This document shows positions 1 through 7,629 of a stretch of DNA of 20,192 nucleotides, piece by piece. The position numbers were made by a program, and so were the translations under genes. The notes under the pieces were generated by a model that did not search any database, was not told where the DNA came from, and saw only the letters and a list, made by a program, of their open reading frames with translations. The number at the start of each line of letters is the position of its first letter. Positions within the stretch are counted from its first letter, which is position 1. The stretch comes from Proteobacteria bacterium UBA664 (GTDB lineage: Bacteria; Pseudomonadota; Gammaproteobacteria; UBA7966), in NCBI GenBank assembly GCA_002299125.1, contig DBNU01000041.1, forward strand, positions 1 through 20,192, given 5' to 3'.

Positions 1-1375
1 CCACGGCGAAGTCCGCGTCCTGAATGCGGCTGCGGGCGGCCGAAATGTTCTCGCGCACGTTCTCGAGGTTGCGGATGACCGAGTCGAAGCGATTGAGGCT
101 GGCACCCAGCACCGAGCGCTCGCTGTTGATCTGGTCAATCGCGCGCTGGAAGGTCAGCAGGGCGAGGTTGGAGGAAGCGGCACTGTTGACCGTCTGGTTC
201 TGCACCGACTCGTTGGTCAGCGTCGTCGCGGCCGCAGCCACACCCGTGATCGCGCTGCCGGTCCCGGCAGTGTTGAAGTTGATGTTGGTCGAATTCAGGT
301 TCTGGTTGAGCACGATGGCACCGTTCTCGCCAGCCGCGACGGAGTTGGTCCCCGAAGCAAAGCCGGTGATGGTGGCCGCGTTGGCATCGTTGACGGTCAA
401 CGAGATGGCTGAGCCACTACGGTTCACCAAGGCGAGACGGCTCTCACCCGCTGTGGCCGTGGCCTCCCGTACGGCCGTGACCCCGGTCTGGTTGGATACG
501 GCATTGATACTCGTGATGAGGTCATCCATCGTCGTCAGCGGACCGCTTCCGTTGATGTTCACTCCATTGAGGGTGATGGCATTGTTGCCGACGGTCAGAC
601 CACCGGCACCGGTGGCATTGGCATCCGTCACGTTGGTGGTCGCTACCAAGGCGTTGCCGAAGGAGAAGGCCGTGACACCACTCTGGGCGCTGATCGCATT
701 GATAGCCGCCACCTTGCCCGTGCTCGTCGAGTTGGCCGCGAAGGTCGATGCCAGCGCCACCCCATTCACGGTGCTGGTGCCGGCAGTCAGCGTACCGTCC
801 TGCGCATTGCGGATGCGGTCCGCCAGATCCGCGTTGGTCAGTGAGTTGACCGCCGAGTAGCTGGAGGCCAGACCCAGGTTGTTGGCCGAGAGGTTGCTGA
901 CGGAGACATTCAGGGTCTCGTTCACGGTCGTGCCGACCTGGATGTTGGCGCTGAAGCCACCCGTGAGCAGCAACTGGCCGTTGAAGCGGGTCTGGCTGGT
1001 GATACGGTTGAACTCTTCCTTGAGCTGCTGCACCTCCTGGTTGATGGAGGCGCGGTCGGTATCGGTGTTGTAGCTGGCTGCCTGCAGGGCGAGGTCGTTG
1101 GCCCGAACCAGCGAGCGCACCATCTCGTCCATGGCCCCTTCGGCCGTCTGGGCGATGGAGATGCCGTCGTTGGTATTGCGGATGGCGACTGTCAACCCAT
1201 TGACCTGCGTGGTCATGCGGGTGGCGATGGCGAGCCCGGCGGCGTCGTCCTTGGCCGAGTTGATCCTGAGACCCGACGAGAGGCGCTGAATCGTGGTGGT
1301 CAGCGCGCTCGACGAGCGATTCAGGTTGCGCTGTGCATTGAGCGAAAGGATGTTGCTGTTGATGACCTGGGCCAT
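1..1375 (-). CDS. fliC: Flagellin (first copy), 3' end cut by window edge
   Basis: This is a filament subunit that is exported by the flagellar type III apparatus and polymerises outside the cell. The 458 visible residues start MAQVINSNILSLNAQRNL and continue with the flagellin D0/D1 signature (QRLSSGLRINSAKDDAAGLA). The frame is open to the window edge, which it reaches at the C-terminal sequence SRIQDADFAV. By comparison with the neighbouring copy about 36 residues are missing. The centre, roughly residues 190-400, is low in complexity and rich in T, N, A, S and G. It holds a Flagellin_IN-like stretch (ITLNGVNINGSGP). The start ATG at 1375-1373 has GGAG about 8 nt upstream. It is clearly paralogous to the flagellin at 1789-3267 in the same orientation. 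A terminator and a sigma-28-like site lie between the two, so it is probably transcribed alone. The symbol is by family; it could equally be named flaA or fliC1. Confidence 0.95.
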   Translation of the reverse strand, partial: MAQVINSNILSLNAQRNLNRSSSALTTTIQRLSSGLRINSAKDDAAGLAIATRMTTQVNGLTVAIRNTNDGISIAQTAEGAMDEMVRSLVRANDLALQAASYNTDTDRASINQEVQQLKEEFNRITSQTRFNGQLLLTGGFSANIQVGTTVNETLNVSVSNLSANNLGLASSYSAVNSLTNADLADRIRNAQDGTLTAGTSTVNGVALASTFAANSTSTGKVAAINAISAQSGVTAFSFGNALVATTNVTDANATGAGGLTVGNNAITLNGVNINGSGPLTTMDDLITSINAVSNQTGVTAVREATATAGESRLALVNRSGSAISLTVNDANAATITGFASGTNSVAAGENGAIVLNQNLNSTNINFNTAGTGSAITGVAAAATTLTNESVQNQTVNSAASSNLALLTFQRAIDQINSERSVLGASLNRFDSVIRNLENVRENISAARSRIQDADFAV

Positions 1376-1476
1376 GGCAATACTCCGGCCCTGTCCGCCC
1401 GGAGCCGGCGGTCACAGGGGATGAGGTTCAATAGCGGACACGCCCGTGAATCGAGCATTCACCGCCTCCGGAGATG

Positions 1477-1504
1477 CTAGCGACCGTAGCCCCGGCAGGC
1501 TTTA
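1477..1504 (-). promoter_or_regulatory. Sigma-28 (FliA)-like promoter for the first flagellin
   Basis: On the minus strand TAAAG (TAAA at 1504-1501) is followed after 16 nt by GTCGCTAG (1484-1477). The FliA consensus is TAAA-N15-GCCGATAA, so the -35 is perfect and the -10 matches 5 of 8 with a spacer one base long. The same -10 core GTCGCTA occurs in the candidate before flgM at 17841, which supports a local variant. The predicted leader to the ATG at 1375 is about 95 nt. Read by eye only. Confidence 0.45.
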
Positions 1505-1717
1505 GCCGCAGCGGCGCGTGCTTGCCGCATGTGTGACGAAGTGCCGCACCGCGGCAGGGCTGAGTCCCGCACACGTCGCGACACCTCACGCGGATCGAGG
1601 CCCCTCCGCCCGCGGGAGAGACCCATGCAGCGATCCGCCCGCTACCGAGTTGTGTCGCGGAACTGAGGTACCGGGGTGGGGGCTTGAAAAACCACCGGAT
1701 CCGCCGACGCGCCCAAG

Positions 1718-1753
1718 AAAAAGGGCCTGTCGTACGCGCACACGACGGGCCCC
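1718..1753 (-). terminator. Rho-independent terminator after the second flagellin
   Basis: On the minus strand GGGCC-C-GTCGT pairs with ACGAC-A-GGCCC: 10 base pairs with one internal C/A mismatch and an 8-nt loop (1734-1741). TTTTT (1722-1718) follows at once. It begins 36 nt after the stop of the flagellin at 1789. This is a textbook intrinsic terminator and it isolates the two flagellin transcripts from each other. Confidence 0.88.
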
Positions 1754-1788
1754 TCTATCCATCAAGCTACTGCGGGATGGGCAGAGAC

Positions 1789-3267
1789 TCACCCCCCCTG
1801 CAACAACGCCAGAACGTTCTGCGGGAGCTGGTTGGCCTGCGCCACCATCGAAGTACCCGCCTGCTGGAGGATCTGGGTACGCGTGAGATTGGCCGTCTCG
1901 ACGGCAAAATCCGCATCCTGGATCCGGCTACGGGCGGCGGAAATGTTCTCGCGCACGTTCTCCAGATTGCGGATGGTGGACTCGAAGCGGTTCATCTTCG
2001 CGCCCAGCACCGCCCGTTCGCTGCTCAACTGGTCGATGGCTGACTGGAATGACAGCAGGGCCAGATTGGCCGACGCAGTATCCGTGATGCGCATGGCATT
2101 CACTGGCGCATTGGAGAGCAGGAAGCTGGCCCCGGATACGCCGGTGATGGCCTGGCCGGTCGCCGCACCATCGAAATTGACGGTGGTCGCATTGATCTCC
2201 TGATTCAGAATGATGGCACCGTTGGCACCTGCGTCCACGGTGGAGGTGCCGCTGGCGAAGCCAGTGACGCTGGCGGTTGCGGCATCATTCACCGTGACCG
2301 AGATGGCTGCTCCCGAGCGGTTCAGCAGCACGAGTCGACTCTGGTCGGCAGCCGCACCGTTCTCCACCACGGCAGTCACACCGGTCTGGGCAGCCACGGC
2401 ATTGATGTTGGCTACCAGCGCTGTGAGATTGGTGCCCGGGCCGTTGCCGTTGATCGCCACACCATTGATGACCAGTGCCCCATTGCCGATGTTCTGTCCC
2501 GCGCCGGTCGCGTTGGCATCCGTGACGTTGGTACTGGCAACCGCCGCATTGCCGAAGCTGAACGCCGTCACCCCACTGCTGCCCGACACGGAATTGATGG
2601 CATTGATCTTCACCTGACTCGGCGCATTGGTCGGCGTCGCGGGGAGCGCGACACCGTTGAGCGTACTGGTACCGCCGACGAAGTGGGTGTCCTGCGCATT
2701 GCGGATACGATCAGCAAGCTGGGCTGCGGTCAGCGCACTCACCTGCTGGTAGCTCGAGGCCACGCCCAGCACGGTGGGGGAAAGATTGCCAACGCTCACA
2801 TTGACAGTCTCATTGATACTCGTGCCAAGCTGAATATCAGCACTGAAGCCACCTGCGAGCAGCTTCTGGCCATTGAACCGCGTCTGATTCACAACTCGGG
2901 AAAGCTCATCGATGATCTGAGTGACTTCCTGGTTGAGCGAATTGCGATCGACATCCGTGTTATAGCTGGCCGCCTGAAGCGCGAGGTCGTTCGCCCGCGT
3001 GAGCGCTCGCGTGAGCTCCTCCATCGCGCCTTCCGCTGTCTGCGAGATCGAGATCCCGTCGTTCGCATTGCGGATTGCGACGCCAAGCCCATTGATCTGT
3101 ACGCTCATGCGCGTCGCAATCGCAAGTCCCGCTGCGTCGTCCTTCGCACTGTTGATGCGCAGACCGGACGAGAGGCGCTGAATGGTCACACCAAGGTCGT
3201 TGGTGGTTCGGTTCAGATTGCGCTGTGCATTGAGCGAAAGCGTATTGGTATTGATGACCTGGGCCAT
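1789..3267 (-). CDS. fliC: Flagellin (second copy), complete
   Basis: A 492-residue filament subunit. Residues 1 to about 180 form the conserved N-terminal D0/D1 region (MAQVINTNTLSLNAQRNL, then QRLSSGLRINSAKDDAAGLA). About 180-400 is the variable, surface-facing part, with a Flagellin_IN-like segment (ALVINGVAINGNGPG). From about 405 the C-terminal D1/D0 region ends in NQLPQNVLALLQGG. The ATG at 3267 has AGGAG about 8 nt upstream, and a strong terminator follows the gene. Both ends and several central stretches are close to the first copy; VTAFSFGNA and TNVTDANATGAG occur in both, which suggests duplication and possibly later gene conversion. The upstream gap of about 205 bp to flgL holds only weak promoter candidates. 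Which copy is the major filament protein cannot be told from sequence. Confidence 0.97.
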   Translation of the reverse strand: MAQVINTNTLSLNAQRNLNRTTNDLGVTIQRLSSGLRINSAKDDAAGLAIATRMSVQINGLGVAIRNANDGISISQTAEGAMEELTRALTRANDLALQAASYNTDVDRNSLNQEVTQIIDELSRVVNQTRFNGQKLLAGGFSADIQLGTSINETVNVSVGNLSPTVLGVASSYQQVSALTAAQLADRIRNAQDTHFVGGTSTLNGVALPATPTNAPSQVKINAINSVSGSSGVTAFSFGNAAVASTNVTDANATGAGQNIGNGALVINGVAINGNGPGTNLTALVANINAVAAQTGVTAVVENGAAADQSRLVLLNRSGAAISVTVNDAATASVTGFASGTSTVDAGANGAIILNQEINATTVNFDGAATGQAITGVSGASFLLSNAPVNAMRITDTASANLALLSFQSAIDQLSSERAVLGAKMNRFESTIRNLENVRENISAARSRIQDADFAVETANLTRTQILQQAGTSMVAQANQLPQNVLALLQGG

Positions 3268-3402
3268 GTCGGCTACTCCTCTTGAATATCCCGGTTATCC
3301 ATCATCGTCATATCACGGTTCGCGGCGACGCCGTGCAGTCCTGCCGCGACGCCTACGCTTGTTCGTGGCCGCATGCGGGGCGGTCCGAAGTGCCTTCCGG
3401 CG

Positions 3403-3422
3403 GCCGGCAATGGCTTGCCGGC
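3403..3422. repeat. Perfect 8-bp hairpin between flgL and the second flagellin
   Basis: GCCGGCAA (3403-3410), loop TGGC, then TTGCCGGC (3415-3422). It lies 50 nt after the flgL stop. Neither strand has a T-tract beside it, so it is not a standard intrinsic terminator. It may be an mRNA 3'-end stabiliser for flgKL or a leader structure for the flagellin. Its right arm overlaps the weak sigma-28-like -10 noted at 3415-3422. Confidence 0.5.
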
Positions 3423-3440
3423 ACACCGCTGAATCCTTTC
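3415..3440 (-). promoter_or_regulatory. Weak sigma-28-like candidate for the second flagellin
   Basis: On the minus strand GAAAG (GAAA at 3440-3437) is followed after 14 nt by GCCGGCAA (3422-3415). That is 3 of 4 and 6 of 8 matches to TAAA/GCCGATAA with a spacer one base short. It is the best FliA-like match I found in this gap, but the -10 is also one arm of a perfect hairpin, so the match may come from the hairpin. Confidence 0.28.
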
Positions 3441-3453
3441 TTGCTGCATTAGA

Positions 3454-3469
3454 TACAAGATGCGTGCCG
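3454..3469 (-). promoter_or_regulatory. Doubtful sigma-54-like site just after flgL
   Basis: On the minus strand CGGCACG-N4-TTGTA matches 10 of 12 of TGGCACG-N4-TTGCW. The nearly invariant C of the -12 GC is T here. It starts 4 nt after the flgL stop and would give the second flagellin a leader of about 175 nt. Low confidence because of the -12 substitution. Confidence 0.2.
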
Positions 3470-3472
3470 TCA

Positions 3473-4675
3473 TCAGAGCAAGGCGAAAAGATTGAGCTCA
3501 CTTGTGCGCACGAAGGCCTGCTGTGCCGCCTGCAGCGCGACCATCTGCTGGTTCAGGCGAATGGATGCCTCAACATAATCGAGATCTTCCAGTCCCGAGC
3601 GACTGGTCTCGAGTTGCAGCTTTACATCCTCATTGATCCGTTGCTGGGTATCGATGGCATTCAGACGCGACCCGACCGACGTCTGCACTTCGAGGATCCT
3701 CTCGATCGCGTTATCCAAATCGAGCAGACTACGGTTCATCGCGTTATTGAACGCCGCCTGAGAGGCAGGGTCCGAAAACCCTGACTCGAGCGCCTCAGCG
3801 GTACGTCGCAGGGTGTCGAAGGCCGGCGTTGCCTGGCTCGGGCGAATCTCGAAGCGGTCACTCGTGGACGGATCGCCCGTTATCCTCAGCCGCACACCGG
3901 CCACCTCGATGGCGGCTCCGGTGTTGAAGGCCATTCCGGTCGCCACCGGAGTCCCCGTTGCAACATCGATGACATCCATTGTTCCGGGGGCGCTGAAAAC
4001 CACATCCAGCGACCGTCCGGCCCATACTGCAGGATCAGTGACTTCGCCGGCATCTACTACACCGGTTCCGGCATTGGCCGTGTGCGCGAGCAAGGCGAAG
4101 CGCCCATTGCCGCCGCGAATGTCCTGGAAGACGCTGAATCCGCTATCCGCATCAGCTATGCGCCTGCCATCAGAGATGGGCATCTCGCGTACACCTTGAT
4201 CGCCGACGAATGCCACCGTACCACTGGGCGACAGTTGGAAAGGAGTCTGATTCCCGCTGTGACCAGCGAACAGATAGTCGCCGTTGGCATCCGTGCCGTT
4301 GGCGATCTGCACCAGCTCCTCGAGACGAGCGCGCACCTCGGTAGCGATAAAGCGCCTATCCGCATTGGAGAGCGTTCCACTTCGCCCCTGCAGTACCAGT
4401 TCGCGCACGCGCTGCAAGGTACCGGAAGCCGAGGTGAGCAGACTGTCCTGAATGGAGAGACGGGCACTTGTCGCATTGGCATTCCGTTCGAACTGGCTGA
4501 GACGTGACAGCGCCTCATCAACACCAATCAAACGCTGGGTAGCCGCCGGGTCATCGGCCGCCGCGAGCAACCGTTTACCGCTTCCGAGCTGATTCTGTAC
4601 GCGCATGAGATCGGCCTGCCGCGCGTGTATGTTCTGCTTTCCAGATTCGAAGAAATGGGCAGTGGAGATTCTCAC
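3473..4675 (-). CDS. flgL: FlgL, hook-filament junction protein 3
   Basis: FlgL (HAP3) forms the second junction layer between hook and filament and is exported through the flagellar channel. At 400 residues it is longer than the enteric protein. The N-terminus (RISTAHFFESGKQNI) and the coiled segment with NQLGSGKRLLAAADDPAA are flagellin-like, as in the family. The C-terminus (QQAFVRTSELNLFALL) is the typical helical end. The start codon is GTG (4675-4673), 5 nt after the flgK stop. The GAGG that could serve it lies inside the end of flgK, so translation is probably coupled. It is the last gene of the flgI-flgL run. No intrinsic terminator follows, only a hairpin without a T-tract at 3403-3422. 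Confidence 0.95.
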   Translation of the reverse strand: MRISTAHFFESGKQNIHARQADLMRVQNQLGSGKRLLAAADDPAATQRLIGVDEALSRLSQFERNANATSARLSIQDSLLTSASGTLQRVRELVLQGRSGTLSNADRRFIATEVRARLEELVQIANGTDANGDYLFAGHSGNQTPFQLSPSGTVAFVGDQGVREMPISDGRRIADADSGFSVFQDIRGGNGRFALLAHTANAGTGVVDAGEVTDPAVWAGRSLDVVFSAPGTMDVIDVATGTPVATGMAFNTGAAIEVAGVRLRITGDPSTSDRFEIRPSQATPAFDTLRRTAEALESGFSDPASQAAFNNAMNRSLLDLDNAIERILEVQTSVGSRLNAIDTQQRINEDVKLQLETSRSGLEDLDYVEASIRLNQQMVALQAAQQAFVRTSELNLFALL

Positions 4676-4680
4676 CTGAA

Positions 4681-6570
4681 TCAGCCTCGGGTCGCGTTGA
4701 TGAGCGCCTGGAATGCCGTGTCGGCCGCACGTATGACCTGAGCCGCTGCCTGATAGGCCTGCTGGAATCGCATCAGGTTTGCCGCCTCCTCGTCCAGATT
4801 CACGCCAGACACCTCCTGCTGACGGGAGACACTGCGTTCGAGCACGGTCTCCAGCGCCCGCTGCGCAATTTCGCCTTGTCGCTGTCGCGAGCCATTGCGA
4901 CTCACTGTGCTGGCATAGGCCTCGCTCAGGGTGCTGGTACCGTTATCGAGAATGCGGCGACGTTCGATCTCGGTCATGTTCACGGCGTTGCGGGCATCAC
5001 TCGCCCCACTCAGGTTCCGGGAGATGGTGAAGACATCGCCGCTGCGAGGGCTTCCCGCTACCTGGACCCGCCACCCATTCAGATCGATGTTACCTCCGCT
5101 TGCGAAGGCAATGGATGGACCCGTACCGTTGATCCGGTACGTCGAGGGACTGTCAAACACGATGTTGACGGTGGTAAGCAAGGACAGATCGCCTGGGTCC
5201 CGCACCTCACCGCCGCTGATGCGCGCGTCGCCGACATTGGAGATCCCTTGCGCTGTGGTGATCGGCAGCGCCGCAGCCAGTTCAGCCGGGCGCAGTCCGA
5301 CGCTCCGCAACCCCTCGGCAGCTCCGAGGGTCGGGGTCAATCGCCAACTGTCTCCCGCCGCTGGCGCCGCTCCAACGGTCAGCGTGACGCCATCAAAGGT
5401 GAATGGGCCCGCGCTCGCGGCCCCCAACACCGTCGAGGTGCCACGAACGAGATTCCTCAGGGTGAAATTCGCTCCGTCATAGTCAAGGCCGTACTCGTCC
5501 CCGGTCAGGGCCGACGAACCGCCGATGGCAAATGCCAGCGAGACGGTGCCCGTATTGCCTGCCGCACCCTGTGTGGTCGGGGGCGACACCGCGAGAAGAT
5601 CCCGGCCGAGATTGCCGTTGAAGTCCATCCCCTGGCGGTGCTGTGTGTTAAGCACCTCCTGCAACGCAACAGCGCTCCTGCCTAGTTCCCTGCGTGTGGG
5701 GATCAATGCCTCACGCTGGAATTCATACATCGCTGCGAGGCGCCCTCCCTGCAGTAGTCCGGAGATCGCTGCGGGTGTCCCGTTGGTTACGTAAGCGACC
5801 TCGACCCGACTCGGGTCGTACACGTCCGGGAGTGTCTCAAGCAGAATCGCACGGTTGCCACTGACGAGGCTCAGCCCATTGCCGACACTGACATCGACCA
5901 TGCCTCGCGCATCCGCGCGAGCATCCACGCGGGTGAACTGCGCTAGCTCCCGCAAAAGTTCGTCACGCCGATCGAGCAGATCATTTGGCGCTCCTGAATT
6001 GGAACGCGCCGTCTGCCGGGAAATCTCGGAATTGAGCGTGGCGAGGGCACGGGCAATCTCGTTCATGTCGCCGACAGCAGTGATGATGCCCGCATTAACC
6101 GACTGCTCAAGCTCAGCCAGACGGGAACCCAGACCATTGAAGCGGTGCACGACCCCTTGCAAGGTGTCGATGACCACGCCCCGCACCGCTTGCGAGGATG
6201 GGTCGGCCGCCAGATCGCCGATGCTTCCAAAGAGGCTGCCGAGCGCTGACGACACGCCGGAGGCGGAATCGCCCAACAGATTGTTCAGTTCCCTGAGATT
6301 GCGGGACAGTTCGCCCGCATGCGCCGCATTGGTGGTCGCGGTACGCAGGTGCTCAGTCACGAACTGGTCGACCAGGCGGTCGATACTCGCCACCTGCACG
6401 CCTGCGCCACGGAAGCCACCCTCATCGAGCTGGGCGTCGCGGGTTGTCAGACTCACGCGCTGACGTGAAAAACCTGGCGTATTGACGTTGCTGATGTTGT
6501 GCCCAGTGGTGGCGAGTGCCCGCTGCGAGGCGAGAAGCGCCGAAACCCCGGTTTCGAAGAGTGCGACCAT
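4681..6570 (-). CDS. flgK: FlgK, hook-filament junction protein 1
   Basis: FlgK (HAP1) forms the first junction ring at the distal end of the hook. It has 629 residues, longer than the roughly 550 of enteric homologues; the extra length is in the variable central domain. The N-terminus shows the rod/hook-family motif TTGHNISNVNTPGFSRQRV (about residues 21-39). The C-terminus (VNLDEEAANLMRFQQAYQAA, then a helix ending FQALINATRG) is the conserved flg_bbr_C-like end. The ATG at 6570 lies 6 nt after the flgJ stop, and GAGG about 9 nt upstream overlaps that stop. Tight spacing on both sides argues for one transcript with flgJ and flgL. In the cell FlgN, encoded at 18336-18737, is expected to chaperone it. 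Confidence 0.96.
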   Translation of the reverse strand: MVALFETGVSALLASQRALATTGHNISNVNTPGFSRQRVSLTTRDAQLDEGGFRGAGVQVASIDRLVDQFVTEHLRTATTNAAHAGELSRNLRELNNLLGDSASGVSSALGSLFGSIGDLAADPSSQAVRGVVIDTLQGVVHRFNGLGSRLAELEQSVNAGIITAVGDMNEIARALATLNSEISRQTARSNSGAPNDLLDRRDELLRELAQFTRVDARADARGMVDVSVGNGLSLVSGNRAILLETLPDVYDPSRVEVAYVTNGTPAAISGLLQGGRLAAMYEFQREALIPTRRELGRSAVALQEVLNTQHRQGMDFNGNLGRDLLAVSPPTTQGAAGNTGTVSLAFAIGGSSALTGDEYGLDYDGANFTLRNLVRGTSTVLGAASAGPFTFDGVTLTVGAAPAAGDSWRLTPTLGAAEGLRSVGLRPAELAAALPITTAQGISNVGDARISGGEVRDPGDLSLLTTVNIVFDSPSTYRINGTGPSIAFASGGNIDLNGWRVQVAGSPRSGDVFTISRNLSGASDARNAVNMTEIERRRILDNGTSTLSEAYASTVSRNGSRQRQGEIAQRALETVLERSVSRQQEVSGVNLDEEAANLMRFQQAYQAAAQVIRAADTAFQALINATRG

Positions 6571-6576
6571 GGCCGT

Positions 6577-7626
6577 TTACCTCGTCTGCGTCGCCAGCTC
6601 GGGTCCAGCCGCAAAGGCGTCGGCGCGCATGACGGCCGCCACCTTGCTCGCGTACTGTGGATCGGTGGCATAGCCCGCCTGCTGCAAGGCCCGCATGAAC
6701 TGCTGCGGGCGATCACTCAACGCAAGCGCCTTCGTGTAGCGCGGGTTGCCTTGCAGAAAGGCGACGTAATCGCGAAAGCTTTCGCCGTAACTGGCATAGG
6801 CACGGAACTTGGCCTGCTCCTTTACCGCATGCCCATGTCGGTACTCAGTGGTGGTCACTTCCACCGTCGGTCCCTGCCAGCGCGCATCGGCCTTGATGCC
6901 AAAGAGGTTGTAGCTCGGGCGTCCGCCCTGCCCATGGATCAGGTGACGACCCCAGCCCGTCTCCAGGGCCGCCTGCGCCAGCAGCACATCCGGAGCAGTG
7001 CCCAATGCGGCTGCAGCCGAGCGCGCGTCTGCATGCAAGGTCCTCACGAAGTGCTCGGGAGATTGGAAGGGACCCACCGGTTGGCCGACGAGCGCGACGC
7101 CAGGAGCAGCTTCTTCATGCTGGAAGGGGCCTGTTGCAGCAGGTGTGCCGGAGATCCGTCCATTGAATGGATCCGCCACCTCGAGTGACTGCTGTACACG
7201 CATAAGGGCCTGACTCGCAGCCCATTCACGCGCTGCTGCGTCCGGGATCTGGGGCATGCGCAATGACGGAGACTGCTGTAGGTCGTCACCGGGGGCCTCC
7301 ATTGGTGCTGGAAACAGGGACGTGTCGCGCAGACCAAGCGCCGACTCGATCTGGCGGGCAAAGCCGATCCCACCTGCTTTGGAGATCTCGATCGCCACCT
7401 GCTTGTCGAGCAGGTCCCGATAGAGTGCCCCACCCTGCCCAAGGTACTCGTCTTCCGTGGCCGGCATGGCCTCGCGCATGCGCTCCAGCATCATCTGCAC
7501 GAACATCGCCTCGAACTCACGGGCCACTTCCTTACGAGCCGCTGTCGGATCCTGGCGTGCCTGACGCCGCAGGTCCCCGAGTCCGGCAAGGTCGGTGTAG
7601 TAGCGCGCGTTCGCAGCCAAGGTCAT
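6577..7626 (-). CDS. flgJ: FlgJ, rod cap and peptidoglycan hydrolase
   Basis: A dual-domain FlgJ of 349 residues. The N-terminal rod-cap domain (about residues 30-100; REFEAMFVQMMLERMREAMP) supports rod assembly. The C-terminal glucosaminidase domain (about 185-340) opens the peptidoglycan for the rod. It contains AQAALETGWG with the likely catalytic Glu222 and TTEYRHG with Glu261, which correspond to the glutamates identified in the enteric protein. SYNLFGIKA and DYVAFLQGNPRY are also typical of the family. The linker, about 100-185, is poorly conserved. The ATG at 7626 follows the flgI stop by 3 nt, and GGAGG lies 11 nt upstream inside flgI, so translation is probably coupled to the P-ring gene. 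Confidence 0.96.
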   Translation of the reverse strand: MTLAANARYYTDLAGLGDLRRQARQDPTAARKEVAREFEAMFVQMMLERMREAMPATEDEYLGQGGALYRDLLDKQVAIEISKAGGIGFARQIESALGLRDTSLFPAPMEAPGDDLQQSPSLRMPQIPDAAAREWAASQALMRVQQSLEVADPFNGRISGTPAATGPFQHEEAAPGVALVGQPVGPFQSPEHFVRTLHADARSAAAALGTAPDVLLAQAALETGWGRHLIHGQGGRPSYNLFGIKADARWQGPTVEVTTTEYRHGHAVKEQAKFRAYASYGESFRDYVAFLQGNPRYTKALALSDRPQQFMRALQQAGYATDPQYASKVAAVMRADAFAAGPELATQTR

Positions 7627-7629
7627 GGC

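Larger units (their letters stand above)
1376..1788. other. 413-bp intergenic region between the two flagellins
   Basis: No gene is supported here. The short frames on both strands resemble no protein I know and have no convincing ribosome site. Reading in the direction of transcription, the region holds the terminator of the upstream flagellin (1718-1753), then about 210 bp with no recognised element, then the sigma-28-like promoter and leader of the first flagellin. Confidence 0.6.

Noticed and set aside
522..1415. Open frames antisense or out of frame within the flagellin genes, including 297 and 278 residue examples
   Set aside because: They are composition-driven shadows rich in H, R, Q and G, or A, V, P and L. 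They overlap strongly conserved flagellin coding sequence and match nothing I recognise.
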